NCBI GenBank assembly: GCA_036924285.1
Contig: JAYKYS010000015.1
Location: forward strand, 8,742,001 to 8,806,000
Reading direction: 5' to 3'
Length of the DNA stretch: 64,000 bases
Source of the DNA: Asterella californica
Taxonomy: Eukaryota > Streptophyta > Marchantiopsida > Marchantiales > Aytoniaceae
The stretch's first letter is position 1. Each line of letters starts with the position of its first letter. Positions 35,356 to 46,875 of the stretch are shown here, piece by piece. The notes beneath the pieces were generated by a model, which saw only the letters and a list, made by a program, of their open reading frames with translations, did not search any database and was not told where the DNA came from. A program made the translations under genes and the position numbers.

Positions 35356-37260
35356 GTGTCTTTCACGTTCATCATTATATCAGTTCGTGGAATATAGAAC
35401 TAACTTGTTCGACCATAACCACTATCTTTTTGGGAAGTTGAGGATTCGAGGTTTACTACTTTGAAGCTTTTGTGTCATCGTACTACAACAGAGACTTTAA
35501 TACTTATGTAGCTCATGCACGAGAGACCAATCATGTGCATGTCTTTCATAATTTTGTATTGATTATGAATGATGAGTGGAAAAAAACAGATGAGAAGGTT
35601 GTTTTGGAGTCATACGAAGAACAAAGTGCAAGTCAAAGTGAGTTAGACACAACTATAATTGTTATTACAGATATAGCGCAACGTCTTGTATTATACATCA
35701 ATAGAATGCCAAGAGGGTTCTTACATCGGATATAGTTTGAGTGGATGACATGCGGATTGCTCTACATAGAGTGCAATGCAAACGCTTAAACAAGTTGTAT
35801 TTTGTACGTACTACTCAATGTTAAATGTTGAATGTTGCTTTCTTACGTGTGCTTATATAAATTATCCTCAAATTAGTGGAGTATATATGCTTTGTTGTGT
35901 AACAGTGATAGTACATTCATACATATCAGTTTTATGTAGTTTTGCATTGAGTTTAGTAACGATTTGTATGAAGAGGTGTTAAGACGCATGTGTGTCAGTC
36001 TTCTCTTCAGTCTAGTTTGCGTTTGGAGAAATGTAGCATTTGTTTTCTTTGTCTTCATAATCTCCTTGTTTCCACTAGAATTCAAGATTGCGAACTCATA
36101 CATTTGAGATGAAAAAATCTCATGTCTCAAGAGTCTAAATAATATGCATCCAACCAAATTAATATTTTGACCGAGAGCAAGAAGAAGACAAGCATAAATA
36201 TAATAGTAAATTATCGCAAGTGGATGGTTAGTTTTAGTGTAACAACTAGTTTTGAAAAGTTCTAAATTTTAAAATATTCTGATGTGTGTGATTTATCACA
36301 TAGGATAAAAGCAAAGAGCATTTTGATTCACAATAGAGGAGATGAACTGACTATTAAATTTCATAACAATAGTAATTAATTTCAATACCATAATTTCAAT
36401 ACTATTTACTTTACTTACTAATCTCATAACCTTTCTTGCACTTGATGGTTAAGAGAACCAAAAACTTATAACTCATGTGTAGAGAAAAGTCTTTATCTTT
36501 TTATAAAGATAATTCTGATGGACTCGAGTAATATTATTTAATTTTAATATAATATATATGGTCTAAATTTTATAGGTTTGTTTAATCATAAGTTAATAAA
36601 TATGCATATACTTCTTCCATTTGAACATGGAAGAGGTGATAATAATGCATGCATCAGTAGCCTATATACGGAACCTAGAGTTCTAAAAGATGAACGAGAA
36701 AAGGAGTCTCTTTATTTGCTCGTTTGTTATTCCTTTGAAATCGATGGTAATTTATGTTGCTGCATAACATCAATTCTAAAGCATATGTTAGGAAATACAA
36801 GAAGAGAACAACTATGTACATAAGTCTGGGATGGAAGGAGCGTCAGTGGGACGGCGTAGTATAATTCCCACAATCGAGTAATTACCAAAGGCGAATGTCT
36901 CGGTGCGAAAGGCGTAAAGCGAACGGGACAGGAACAAGCCCGTCCAAAGACTCCAAACCCGGTGGAGGGCCGACATGATGGAGCTGACGCGCCTGAAAAC
37001 AAGCAATGGTTTACGTGTGATCGCCGGTGCGTGAGGCAGAGTTGAGGAGCATGGGGATTCGGGAACGGGGAGAGCAGCAGCTGCGGGGTCTTTTTGCACG
37101 CAAGCAAGCGAAGGCTCGGCTGAACTTGTCTTTAGGGTCTAGACAAGACAAACAGCACGGGAGAGGAGAGACCGGACAGTGCTGATTGCTCGCTCTTCTT
37201 CCTCTCTCTGCTCGTCTCCAGTCTCCAGCTCCAGTAGATGAACGCGTGTCTTGACTTCGC
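35356..37260. other. AT-rich spacer without recognised gene
   Basis: Open frames at 35472-35735 and 35776-35982 lack recognisable domains. A hairpin of the CTTCC-GGAAG family lies at 36602-36650. GC content rises after 36830 as the HLB1-like gene is approached. Confidence 0.4.
36602..36650. repeat. Stem-loop of the CTTCC/GGAAG family, copy 1
   Basis: Outer arms ATGCAT (36602-36607 and 36645-36650) and inner arms CTTCCAT/ATGGAAG enclose the loop TTGAAC. The same design recurs at 44893-44941 and 62535-62581. Confidence 0.65.
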
Positions 37261-37654
37261 TCAGCTTTCACATCTTGTGAGCTTCATGGAAGCACGGAGG
37301 TAGTCTCACATGCGTCGTAGATCCGCAGTAGCAAGCAGGTGGAGGAGGATTTCGTGTGTTTGGTTTCTTGTTTCCTCGATTTTCCCGGTCGAGTGGTGTG
37401 GTAAGGGTAGGACTTGCTGATTTGAGAGCTACAGGGAGTTCGGATAATTGAAAGAGAAAGGGAAGATGCGCATGTAGGTAGGAAAAGGAAGGGGAGGAGA
37501 ACGAGGAACAAAATGGAGAAGTGGAGAGCCGGACAAAGGACATACTGGATTTGAGAGAGAGAGAGAGAGAGAGGGCGAGAGAATGAGATGCTGTGATTGT
37601 GTCTAGACTCCTACTTGGCGACAGAGTTTCAGGGACCTCGGCCCTCCGGGGGCC
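37261..37654 (+). promoter_or_regulatory. Upstream region and 5' leader of the HLB1-like gene, with GA repeat
   Basis: Purine-rich stretch with a (GA)n run at about 37553-37573, 80 bp before the start codon. GA tracts are common in plant 5' leaders and core promoters. Long open frames on the opposite strand here only mirror this composition. Confidence 0.45.
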
Positions 37655-40600
37655 ATGTCTCACAGAGGAGAGGTCTTACAGTCCTCCGGAGTTTCAACTC
37701 CTAAAGATTTGTTCGATCTGGCTATCGAGTCGCCAATACTTACTATTGGGTCACCTGCCACTGAAGATCTTTTTGCCGATCTCGCTCTGAATGAGGAGCC
37801 CGTTGATGCTGCGGAGGACACAGATGAAAACCCCGGGCGAGGTTCTGCAGATTTGAAAAATGAAAGTAGGAAAGAGAATGGAGAAAGCGAAGCCTCGAAT
37901 GATGGCAAGGAAAATAGCTCAGAGGTTGATACGGTAGTGATGGACGAGGCAGTGATGGCAGAGGCATTGATTAACGGATTGCACGAAAAGGAAAATTTGG
38001 ATCTTCACCCTGAGACGAGGGCTGATCACCAACTCGTAGATCAGCGAGATACTGAGGCAGCAGGAAGTGCAACGTCAAGTGATGCCGTGCTGCAAGGGGT
38101 GATGAGCCATCCTTCGGCTGACCATGAAAGCCACGAAGTCAGTGAGAGTAGATCTCCTAAGAAGACCGATAATGGCGGTGGAAAAGTGCGTGGAGGAGGA
38201 GCTGAGGAACATCGGGCACAGTCTCAGAGTGGAAGACCACCAGACGTGTAAGTTTGCTTTCCACGTTGCTGTAATTTTTTGCCTTTGAAATATAGACATG
38301 GGTTTTTCTCCTAAATTCGTTATCATCTACTTCTCTTTACCTTTCTTGTAGAATATCGAATGGCTTGGAATCGTGATCATGAAGAATTAGTTTAAACTCA
38401 GTTATTGACGGTGATGATAACACACCTTATACTCGAAATTATGAGCCAAGTCCGTCTTGTTGTGGAACAGTCAATTTTGTTGAGCTCCTAACTCGTATAA
38501 ATCAGTGTAAAGAGTGATCCATACAAAACCTGAACTTAGCTTCCAACCGCACGAAGGTGTTATCGTAAAGTCATCGACAGGTTCGTGAGGATCAGATACT
38601 CTCGGACTGATTATGGAATTGTCAAATATAATGCGGATTACGGTTGACGAAATATCTGTTTCTTCAGAAGCCTACAGTGTGTCGAATGTCGGATTCGAGT
38701 GCAGACATTGATGAATAGTACAGAATTCGGAGTTAACTTTTGAAGTTAAGAATAAATGGATCGTTCACCTTGCCAGCTTTAGTAGTTGTAGTACTTTGAG
38801 ACATGTACGTAGCAGTTGGTGATCATGACCGAACCAACAGTGTGCCGCGGACAGACAAACGTTGTCTTGCCAGCTCCTTGTTTGTCTCTTTGCAGTGAAG
38901 ATGGCACTCTTGAAGCCCCTGGTTTTAGCACTAAAATGAGGCGTTTAAAACGATGAACTTCTCTCTGCGGCAAAAAACTGCATGCCTGGTTCTGAACAAG
39001 TATTATAGTCTTCCTGCAGCTGGGGGTTCAGCGTTACCATTTTCAAGGTTGCACCTGTTCTCACCTGACGTGGTTCTCTAACAGGCCCGACAATTATCCC
39101 AGCCGAACTCCCAGCGGAACGAGTATTGTTGGAGATGTCCTCTACAGCATCGCATCTGAAGACGAAGAAGGTCGATCTCGACAACGGATTTTAGCTTTTG
39201 CTGCCAAACGGTATTCTGCGGTACCTGGTTGCTTCTCTGAAGTTTCCTGTAAATAGCCAAGTGTATGTCTTTCTGGATGGTGACTTATACATAAAAATCC
39301 TGTCTGTTCTCGCATTCTTGATGGTTCCCTTGGTTTTGACGATTTAGTTGGCATACATTGGTGCGTACATCAGAGCCTAACATATTGATATGCTTGTCCA
39401 TGCAGATACTCTAATGCCGTTGAGAGGAACCCAGCTGATCATGATGCTCTTTACAACTGGGCTTTAGTCCTCCAGGTACGTTAACTTCCTTCGTATGCCT
39501 TGTTTAGCAGAATTGTGGTTCGCTGCCCTGATCCGATAATCCAGCGAAATCCGAATGAAAAGCAAATATACGAACTCAGAGCTCGCATCGCGTACCTGCA
39601 TACTTTCTTTCTGTATACGTATACTTACATACGTCGTCCGAGATCTTTAGGATTAGTGTGTGCCGGTTTTCTGCTCGTTGATTCTATGAGTGCGTTACAG
39701 GAAAGTGCAGACAATACTGGACCAGAGGTTGGTAATGCTGGGAAAGATGCTTTGCTTGAGGAGGCATGTAAGAAGTATGAGGCAGCTACTCAGCTGTGCC
39801 CCACCCTACATGAGGTAAGCATGAATTTAAGGCGTTAAAAGGAAATCAGAGCTTGAGATGGTTCTTGCGGCTTCGCGTGTATGTTCTGGAATTTGAAATG
39901 GTATGGTAGAATCATGCTATTCAGTTATAGTAGATCCTTTCTTTGATCCTGTGCGTTATTCTGACTGTCGGAAATAATTTTTCAGGCCTTTTACAATTGG
40001 GCTATTGCTATCTCCGACCGAGCTAAGATTAGGGGTCGGACGAAAGAAGCAGAGGAATTGTGGAAGCAGGTATATATTGGTTCCTCTTGTGGACTTTGAC
40101 TCCTGGAGACGTAGTGTCCGTCGACTGGGTTTCAAGTTTTGCAACAGCATTTCATTCTCTGTGAGTTTATTTAGATTGTTCCTCTAGGTTGAAACTAAGT
40201 TTTAGGATGTGCTGTCGCTACATCACTTGTTGATAAAGGTCTCGGATATATGCAGGCTTGTGAAAGATACGATAGATCTGTGCAGCTCAACTGGAACAGT
40301 CCTCAGGTAGGATATGAATTCCACGTCTAGACGTGCTTTTCCGCGCTGAAAGGCGGTCCCAGTAACTGAAAGTAAATACTGCGTAAACCTCTGTTTCAGT
40401 CCCGTACATGGGAACTATATGGTAAGGTGGTTTGGACCAACGTGTCCCGAACATATGACTTGTAGAGCTTTTGGGAGATGCATGTTAGGTGAAGATTTTA
40501 CTGCTGGTCATGCTCAACTTGGGCACTGTCTGTTGTGGCAAGCTGATTGTGTTCTATCTGTTTTGGGCAGGCACTAAATAATTGGGGCCTTGCCCTTCAG

Positions 40601-42959
40601 GTGAGCTTTCCTATTTCGGATCTCCTTCCGTCCTTCCCATTTCTTCTGTCTGTATATGATTTGGAGTTTGGAGGTATATGTAGCTCACTTTTGACTAAAA
40701 AGTTGTGGAAGTATTAGAGGGCTTTGAGCACTGAACGTAATGTTGTTCCGACGGTGTCTTGTCGTTACTTTAAACAGGAGCTTGGAGCCATTGTCCCAAT
40801 CAAAGACAAACGGGCGATTGTTAAGAAGGCTATCAGGAAGGTATTGACGTTGGTTTCTCGACAGTCTGCAGAACTGCAGAACTTGCATAAGCTATAGTCA
40901 GACTAGCTGTAGTGCCGCATGGTGCCAAGTTTGTCCTGCCCGATGCTGAGATTCATTGAAATTTGCATGTTGTAAGCAATGCAGTTCCGTGCAGCTATTC
41001 GACTTCGATTTGACTTTCACCGAGCAGTATACAACCTTGGGACCGTTTTGGTATGTTATTGTTTTCTACACTACAACTGCAGGCTCCGTTATCTGTTCAC
41101 ATGATTATGTTTTGTTTCCTCTGTACTTTCAAGTTTCTGCAGTTTTACCAGCAAACATGTCAGAAGATTCAGTGTTCGTACCACTACCATAGGCGTCTTT
41201 TTCGTCTTTTCGCTATACCAACCGTAACGAAGCAGCCTCCGGGGCTAACAGAACTGTGTAGTGTTTGTCTGTAGTATGGTTTAGCAGAGGATACTGTGCG
41301 GGGTGGACGTAAGCTTTCTGTTAGGGAGTCTGCACCTACAGATCTGTACAGTCAGTCTGCTATTTACATTGCCGCCGCCCATGCGCTGAAGCCTGACTAT
41401 CCGGTAAAGTTTTACTTCTCAGTTCTTTCCTGCTAGATCCTGTCTTCGCTATCGTGGATAGGTCGTGAGGGAACTTCTTTGGTTTTATCTGTACGGGAGA
41501 TTCTCCCAAGCTCCATCGTGGAAGGAACTTAGGTAAGCCAGGAGCAATATCATATACTGAATCATATAACAAATACAAATTCCTCGGTTCGTTCTTTTGT
41601 TTCTTGTGTATCAGAGGAGTGATCCCGTGTTCTGTACGTTTGTATTGCTTTCTCAATTAATTTTCTATACGACGCAGGTTTATCAAAGCGCTCTTCGTCT
41701 GGTGCGTTCAATGGTATGATATTCTCATATCTTGAATGCTCTAAGAACCGATAACCATACTCTCCTCTTTGAAATGCAGATTCTAGCTGCCCTCGCTTAT
41801 GGTAGAGTTTTCCAGAGGATACTTGTGCTGAATTTGATATACATCTGTGCCTGCAGCTACCTCTGCCGTATTTGAAGGCTGGGTACTTGACGATACCTCC
41901 GGTTGGAGATTCTCTTGCTCCTCATAATGACTGGCAACGTTATTGGTTTGTGCTTGATCACGAGGGTTTATATGAGGTATGCGGCCGCCTTTCTTTACTT
42001 TCGATGCATAGATTAAATTCTGTTTCTTGTCTGGCGTTCTTGAGTGTTAGTGTAACAGTGGCGTAGCTTGAACTTTATCCCGGAGATTTACAGGAATGAA
42101 TCCTTGTGTTGCCCCTACACCAGACCTGTATGTTAGCGCATATATATTCCTCAGATATTCCTCATTCGCCAACTTCTCAAACCAAGTTATCGTACATGTT
42201 ACCACTCTTTGTTACTCACTTTGTACTTGCATGGGTTCAAAACTATTTGGGGGTTACCTAAGTGTGCGGGGAAGTTTCTGTTTCCTCAGAGAACTGCTTT
42301 ACCCGTGTAGCGTTATATATTCCTCTGATGTCTTATCTCTTTGGTCCCAGACTGAAAAGGTCGATCGTAAATCGGTCACACGTGCCATGTCAAGAAGACC
42401 CACCGTCGGCGGAGGTGTTGACAGTCCGACTACAAGTAGTATGCCCAATACAAGTAGGCCGTCAATGCTGAGAATCGATATGGAAGACATCATCTTTATG
42501 ACACCTTGCGCGGATCTGAGTCTACCCCCAGGTGGTGGCTTCCGCATTGATACTCGCACCGGTCATCAGTTTTTGGTAAGTGCCTTGCCATAACAGTTTT
42601 TCTCAGTAGCTTGTAAGTTGATTGCTGCTTTTACATGTGTCGTTAGACGAACGCTTCACCAAAGGAGCTAGCCTTCGTAGCCCCATATCGGGGCTCTTCT
42701 TTCCGTGCCTAACGGTTAACAAATCTTCAGCTTATGATTCCTTACGTACTTCTGGAAGGCGATGGTTCTTGTTCTCTTGTGGTACTTCCACAATGGTGAA
42801 AGTACGAGTCTGGCGTGTGCTGATTCGCTTGAAGCTTTTGTTCTGCAGATTGCTGGCACATGGGAGAGTATGGATAATTGGGTCGACGCCATTCGCCTAG
42901 TTTATACAATATTTGCCCGTGGAAAGAGGGATGCTCTGGGTGGAGTACTAGCAGGCTAA
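37655..42959 (+). CDS. HLB1-like TPR protein with C-terminal PH-like region; 14 exons, complete
   Basis: Exons joined on GT-AG sites in one frame: 37655-38247, 39085-39210, 39406-39475, 39701-39814, 39986-40069, 40256-40306, 40571-40600, 40778-40840, 40985-41050, 41275-41403, 41678-41713, 41857-41976, 42351-42575 and 42849-42959, about 605 codons. An acidic, poorly ordered N-terminus of about 200 residues is followed by TPR helices ([71 protein letters not shown]). A PH-like part comes last ([15 protein letters not shown] ... [20 protein letters not shown]). This matches the plant TPR family that includes Arabidopsis HLB1 (At5g41950), a trans-Golgi/early endosome protein linked to actin. Exon 7 is only 30 bp and codes for one TPR helix. 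A Ser/Thr-rich insert (exon 13) splits the PH-like part. No defect is visible. The symbol is left blank because orthology to HLB1 versus its paralogue is not shown. Confidence 0.9.
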
Positions 42960-44892
42960 TTTATTTCCGGCCAATCGTTGGTAGATTTCATCAGAGTGTG
43001 AAATAAGTTAGCATTCTAGAGGAAGAAGGCCTATTGTTCTGCTTATTGATAGTGATTTACGGCGTAAGAGTTGTTCTTTACAAGGAGCTCTGCCCTCTGT
43101 TTCAAAAGCTTTCAGGGATTACATGCTATTCTGGTCACAAAGGATTGCATTCTTGATCATCTCCTTGAGGCTGATGGCTTTCTCTAAATTTTGACTTTCG
43201 TAGTTGCATTTAATCAACAGAGTCGTTCCGTTCATATGTTCAACTTGGTTGTATTGAAGCCATAAAAAGTATAAGAGGAAGACTTCAGTTGTTTTTATAG
43301 AAGGTTTTATGTAGCCCTACTGCTGTTGAGTTGTGAGATGCTCGAGAATGTGGGTCTACTCATTGGCACAGAATTACCTACATCCCGCAATAGTTCGTCT
43401 CGTACGTGCGACGAGAAGCTACGGCCGTGTACGGGAAGTAGTAATCTTTGCGCGAGCATTACACCAAACTGGCTAGTGACGTGCTGAAGAAGATGTTTAT
43501 CGGATTCCTCGTTAGCACACAGTGTGTCATGGAGGAGTAGTCAGTAGTATTGCAGTTCTGTGGGTAGCAAGCTGTTAACTTTTCCGACATGCGTGGTCTT
43601 CAAACTTCATCGAGTCAAATCAGAGAAAGCGCGCTCTTTCGGACCTCCGGTTTGAGTATTATATCTTCATTTATGCTCGCAGGTGGGAGGTGGAGTGCCC
43701 ACTTAAAGCGGCCGGGTGCCTTTTCTGTAGTGGGGTGCCAGAATCGTTTACGATTCGCATCTGGCCACGTCTTTACAAAAAATGCAATAGTAAGGCTATT
43801 CGTTCGATAAAGCTCTGAAAGTGAAAGAGAACATAGTGACATGAGAGTGCGTGTCGAAATGCATGTGAAGTGAGCAGAAAATGATAGCATTTTGTGCTGC
43901 ATATTCACCTCGTCTATGGAGGAGGCAAGTATGTAGGGGTTGAATTTAGTATTAAATTTAGGTACTAAATTAAACCCACTGTGAATTAATGTACAAACAG
44001 TTTTAGGTTTTGACTTTTACTTGGGGCAGTGCGGCTTTGTACTCACGCCTTATATATATCTTGGTCTGTCTGTGTTTCCAGCTATGGATTAATAGCTTTT
44101 TTAGAAGAGATATTAGCAATTGATTAATTTAATATAGAATTTATATATAAATTTAATATCATTAAAAAGTAAGAATTTCTCAAAAGTTCATCCAGCATTT
44201 TGTCTTCTTGCAGATTCTTCAAATCGATGCAAATGTATAGAAGAACATTCAGTTACTTGTACTCAGAGAAGGCAACGAGGATTAACAGAAAAGAACAAGA
44301 TATAAATTTCCATACGTTTAGTATGGAATGTTTTTACTACATTGATGTGGAGTTGAACGCTTCGTATGCAGTTACAAGCTGTCAGCAGGATATTTCACCC
44401 TCAAATATCTAGGGGTTTAGTCTATTACTTAATCTTCTTTTTCAGAAAAATCAACTGTCAGTAGGATATTTTACCCTCAAATTTTCGATGGAGAAGGTAA
44501 AATCCAGAGGTTTAATCTATTATTTAATTTTTTCGAAAAATGTAATTTATCATAAAGTATTGTAATAATAAATATTTTATTTTTATCAACAAATTAAATT
44601 ATAAATCATAATAAATTAATGTATAAATAATTATACATTAATTATTAATGTACATAATAATTTTAAATATAATATGATATATATAAAAAATATTTTTAAT
44701 TAAATTTTATTTATAACATAACACGTCAACTACATGCCACAACTTCCAGACAGAACCCATAAATCTTGCAAGAGCAAGCGCCCTTCAAACATAAATCCTA
44801 CTGCAAGTCCTGTAAACGAATGAATTTAAAGCAAACTTTCATTTATCATCCAACCCCTTCCCTCCAAAAAGGTTAAGTGATAAATTAAAGCT
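42960..44892. other. 3' flank of the HLB1-like gene and AT-rich spacer
   Basis: About 1.9 kb. The first few hundred bases must hold the 3' UTR. From about 43950 the DNA becomes very AT-rich. Frames at 43589-43810 and 44200-44412 have no recognisable content. Confidence 0.4.
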
Positions 44893-44941
44893 CTTTACAT
44901 ATTCCCTTTTTCCGAACTTGGAAGAGGCGAAATATGCAAAG
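44893..44941. repeat. Stem-loop of the CTTCC/GGAAG family, copy 2
   Basis: Outer arms CTTTACATATT and AATATGCAAAG (one mismatch) enclose inner arms around GGAAGAGG. It lies immediately left of the inverted-repeat arm at 44963. Confidence 0.6.
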
Positions 44942-44950
44942 AAGTCACAT

Positions 44951-44988
44951 GTGTACATGGGTGAAGCAGGATATTCACCCATGTACAC
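44951..44988. repeat. Perfect 15-bp hairpin
   Basis: GTGTACATGGGTGAA (44951-44965) pairs exactly with TTCACCCATGTACAC (44974-44988) around an 8-nt loop. It overlaps the start of the large inverted-repeat arm. In the partner copy (50422-50750) this stem is not conserved as a palindrome. Confidence 0.88.
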
Positions 44989-45295
44989 TGAACCATTAAT
45001 TAATCTTTTAACCCTTCTGGCGGGAAGGTTAGAAGATTAATTAATATCTCCTGCAAATGGCGCAATTAGACAACTAAACTTCCGGTCTTATACCCCCAGG
45101 AGCGCAGCAGTCCGCTTTTCACTTATGGGTTATCTTCGGATGAGTTGGCTACTCCAGAACTAGTTAACATATAACATGTATGAATTAATTTGATATTTTA
45201 TAATAACTTATTATAATAAATTTTTATAACACTTACGCATTATCTGGTAAGAGAAAACGAAATTCAGTGTACAAGGCCGTGGGGAAGGATATTAT
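44963..45295 (+). repeat. Stem-loop-rich dispersed repeat, copy 1 (inverted partner 50422-50750)
   Basis: About 333 bp that recurs in reverse complement at 50422-50750 with small differences. Shared landmarks include GAAGCAGGATATTCAC, GACTGCTGCGCTCC (as its complement) and ACAAGGCCGTGGGGAAGGAT. Inside lies a second hairpin: ATTAATTAATCTT...CCTTC at 44995-45018 pairs with 45022-45045. The copies are 5.1 kb apart and enclose the CYP28 gene. There is no coding capacity. It looks like a non-autonomous element of the MITE or foldback type. Confidence 0.9.
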
Positions 45296-45531
45296 TCAGT
45301 GTCAGTCAGTGAATACACTCAAAGAAACCAATAACTCCGTGTGCAAATTTCTCAATCTACTGGAAGCTGTCCGTTTGAAGGTGAATTAATTAATTAAAGA
45401 TTAAGTGAATTATAGCATGAAAGATTTATCATGAAAAGCATTCTACGACTCAGGTTAAGTTTTCGGTTTTCCGATGAACCCGGAAAGAAGTCCTTATGTT
45501 ACCAAGAGTACTTGTAGAACTAAAAACCCAG

Positions 45532-45609
45532 CAGTGATTTGACAGTCCCAGTGTTCAAAGATTTGGCCTCCCATCTGTGGGACTGTCAAATCTTTGAACA
45601 AAATCACTG
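45532..45609. repeat. Interleaved inverted repeats able to form a pseudoknot
   Basis: Six blocks lie in the order A-B-C-B'-C'-A'. A is 45532-45540 (CAGTGATTT), pairing with 45601-45609. B is 45541-45550 (GACAGTCCCA), pairing with 45578-45587. C is 45552-45564 (TGTTCAAAGATTT), pairing with 45588-45600. All three pairings are exact. B and C cross, which is a pseudoknot order and not a simple hairpin. Confidence 0.85.
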
Positions 45610-46875
45610 GAAAGGGTATACAGTGAATGGGGTTGGATAGGAGACATAGATCACTGAAAGCTCACGTCAGATTACAATTCTATCTCACAGCTAATGTTAT
45701 CAGTTGGAGCTCCGAAGAGAAAACGTGGAACTACTCTCCACAATGAAAGTTAAATATATTCCCTTGTGCAATGCCTACTCTCATTTAGAATTTATGTAAT
45801 TCATTACGACATATCCGATTGTCACCAACTGCTCTCGAAGATCTGAAGATCGACAATACAACTGTTATGACTCAGCGAGAGCTCTATCTATCATCTTCGT
45901 ATAGAACACCCAGAAATGAAGTGTCATCTACGAAAAGAATTATGAGTAACACAACTGAAATGAAATCCTTTCCTAAAAGCATTATGATTACAAAAACTTT
46001 CCTTATATCTATGTTTGAGTTTTTCAAATCTGATCTAAAAGTACTCTCAGATCCTACACTATAAGCCTTGTATACCTGAAAAGTAGTACTGGTAAATCCT
46101 AAGACACTTACTGATCGAAGGAAGAGGGTTCGTTTTACAACTCATCAAGTGAGCTCGACACATGTAGACACCGTTACAGTTAGATTCTCTCTTGATGCTT
46201 CTTGGGTAAGACATTACATGGTCAGAAATGACAAATTGCTTTCCTAGTAAGACAGAGCGAGCATGTTTCATACCGACACGATACCTGTTCTTGATTGTCC
46301 TGAGTGAAATGTGATACGTGCGTTCACATTTCACTCCTTGTTTCAGTCACAATTGTCGCATCACAGTCAACAACTTCGAATGATGTTGCAAGAACAGCTA
46401 CCTCAACTTCAACGGGAGGACAGACATCTCCGAATGTTGGTGCAAGAACGGTTGTATCACAACAATAAACTTCAACGACCCAATGATTTTCAGGCGATTT
46501 ACAAACACTATAATCACAGAGCGTCCATCGTACTAGTGACAATTTCTATGAATCAGAAAGATTAACAGTGTAATTTCTACCAGATTCAGCTTCTGTAATA
46601 GTTTTATGGTCTACACTAAGACGAAATGAACAAACTCCAACAACGCTTGTCCTACACACAGAAGATGATCATAACACCCACCTGACGTATACAGAGGTTA
46701 AGGGAACAGAGCCAGAACATTCATGCCCAACCATAAAAACCGAAGCGCATACTTGATGCTCAGCACATTGCTGTATAACCCCAAGACAGGACTCGGGAAC
46801 AATTTTGATGTACACTACATAATGTTACAACGGAGCAGCCAGCGGGCCTAAAACCATAAATTCGGTTGTGCCTTC
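45610..46875. other. Spacer and 3' flank of CYP28
   Basis: Short frames at 45819-46064 and 46059-46565 have no recognisable domain. The last few hundred bases should contain the CYP28 3' UTR. Confidence 0.4.

Noticed and set aside
37268..37663. 131-codon minus-strand frame upstream of the HLB1-like gene
   Set aside because: It is Ser/Leu/Pro low-complexity translation of the GA-rich leader on the opposite strand, without any motif.
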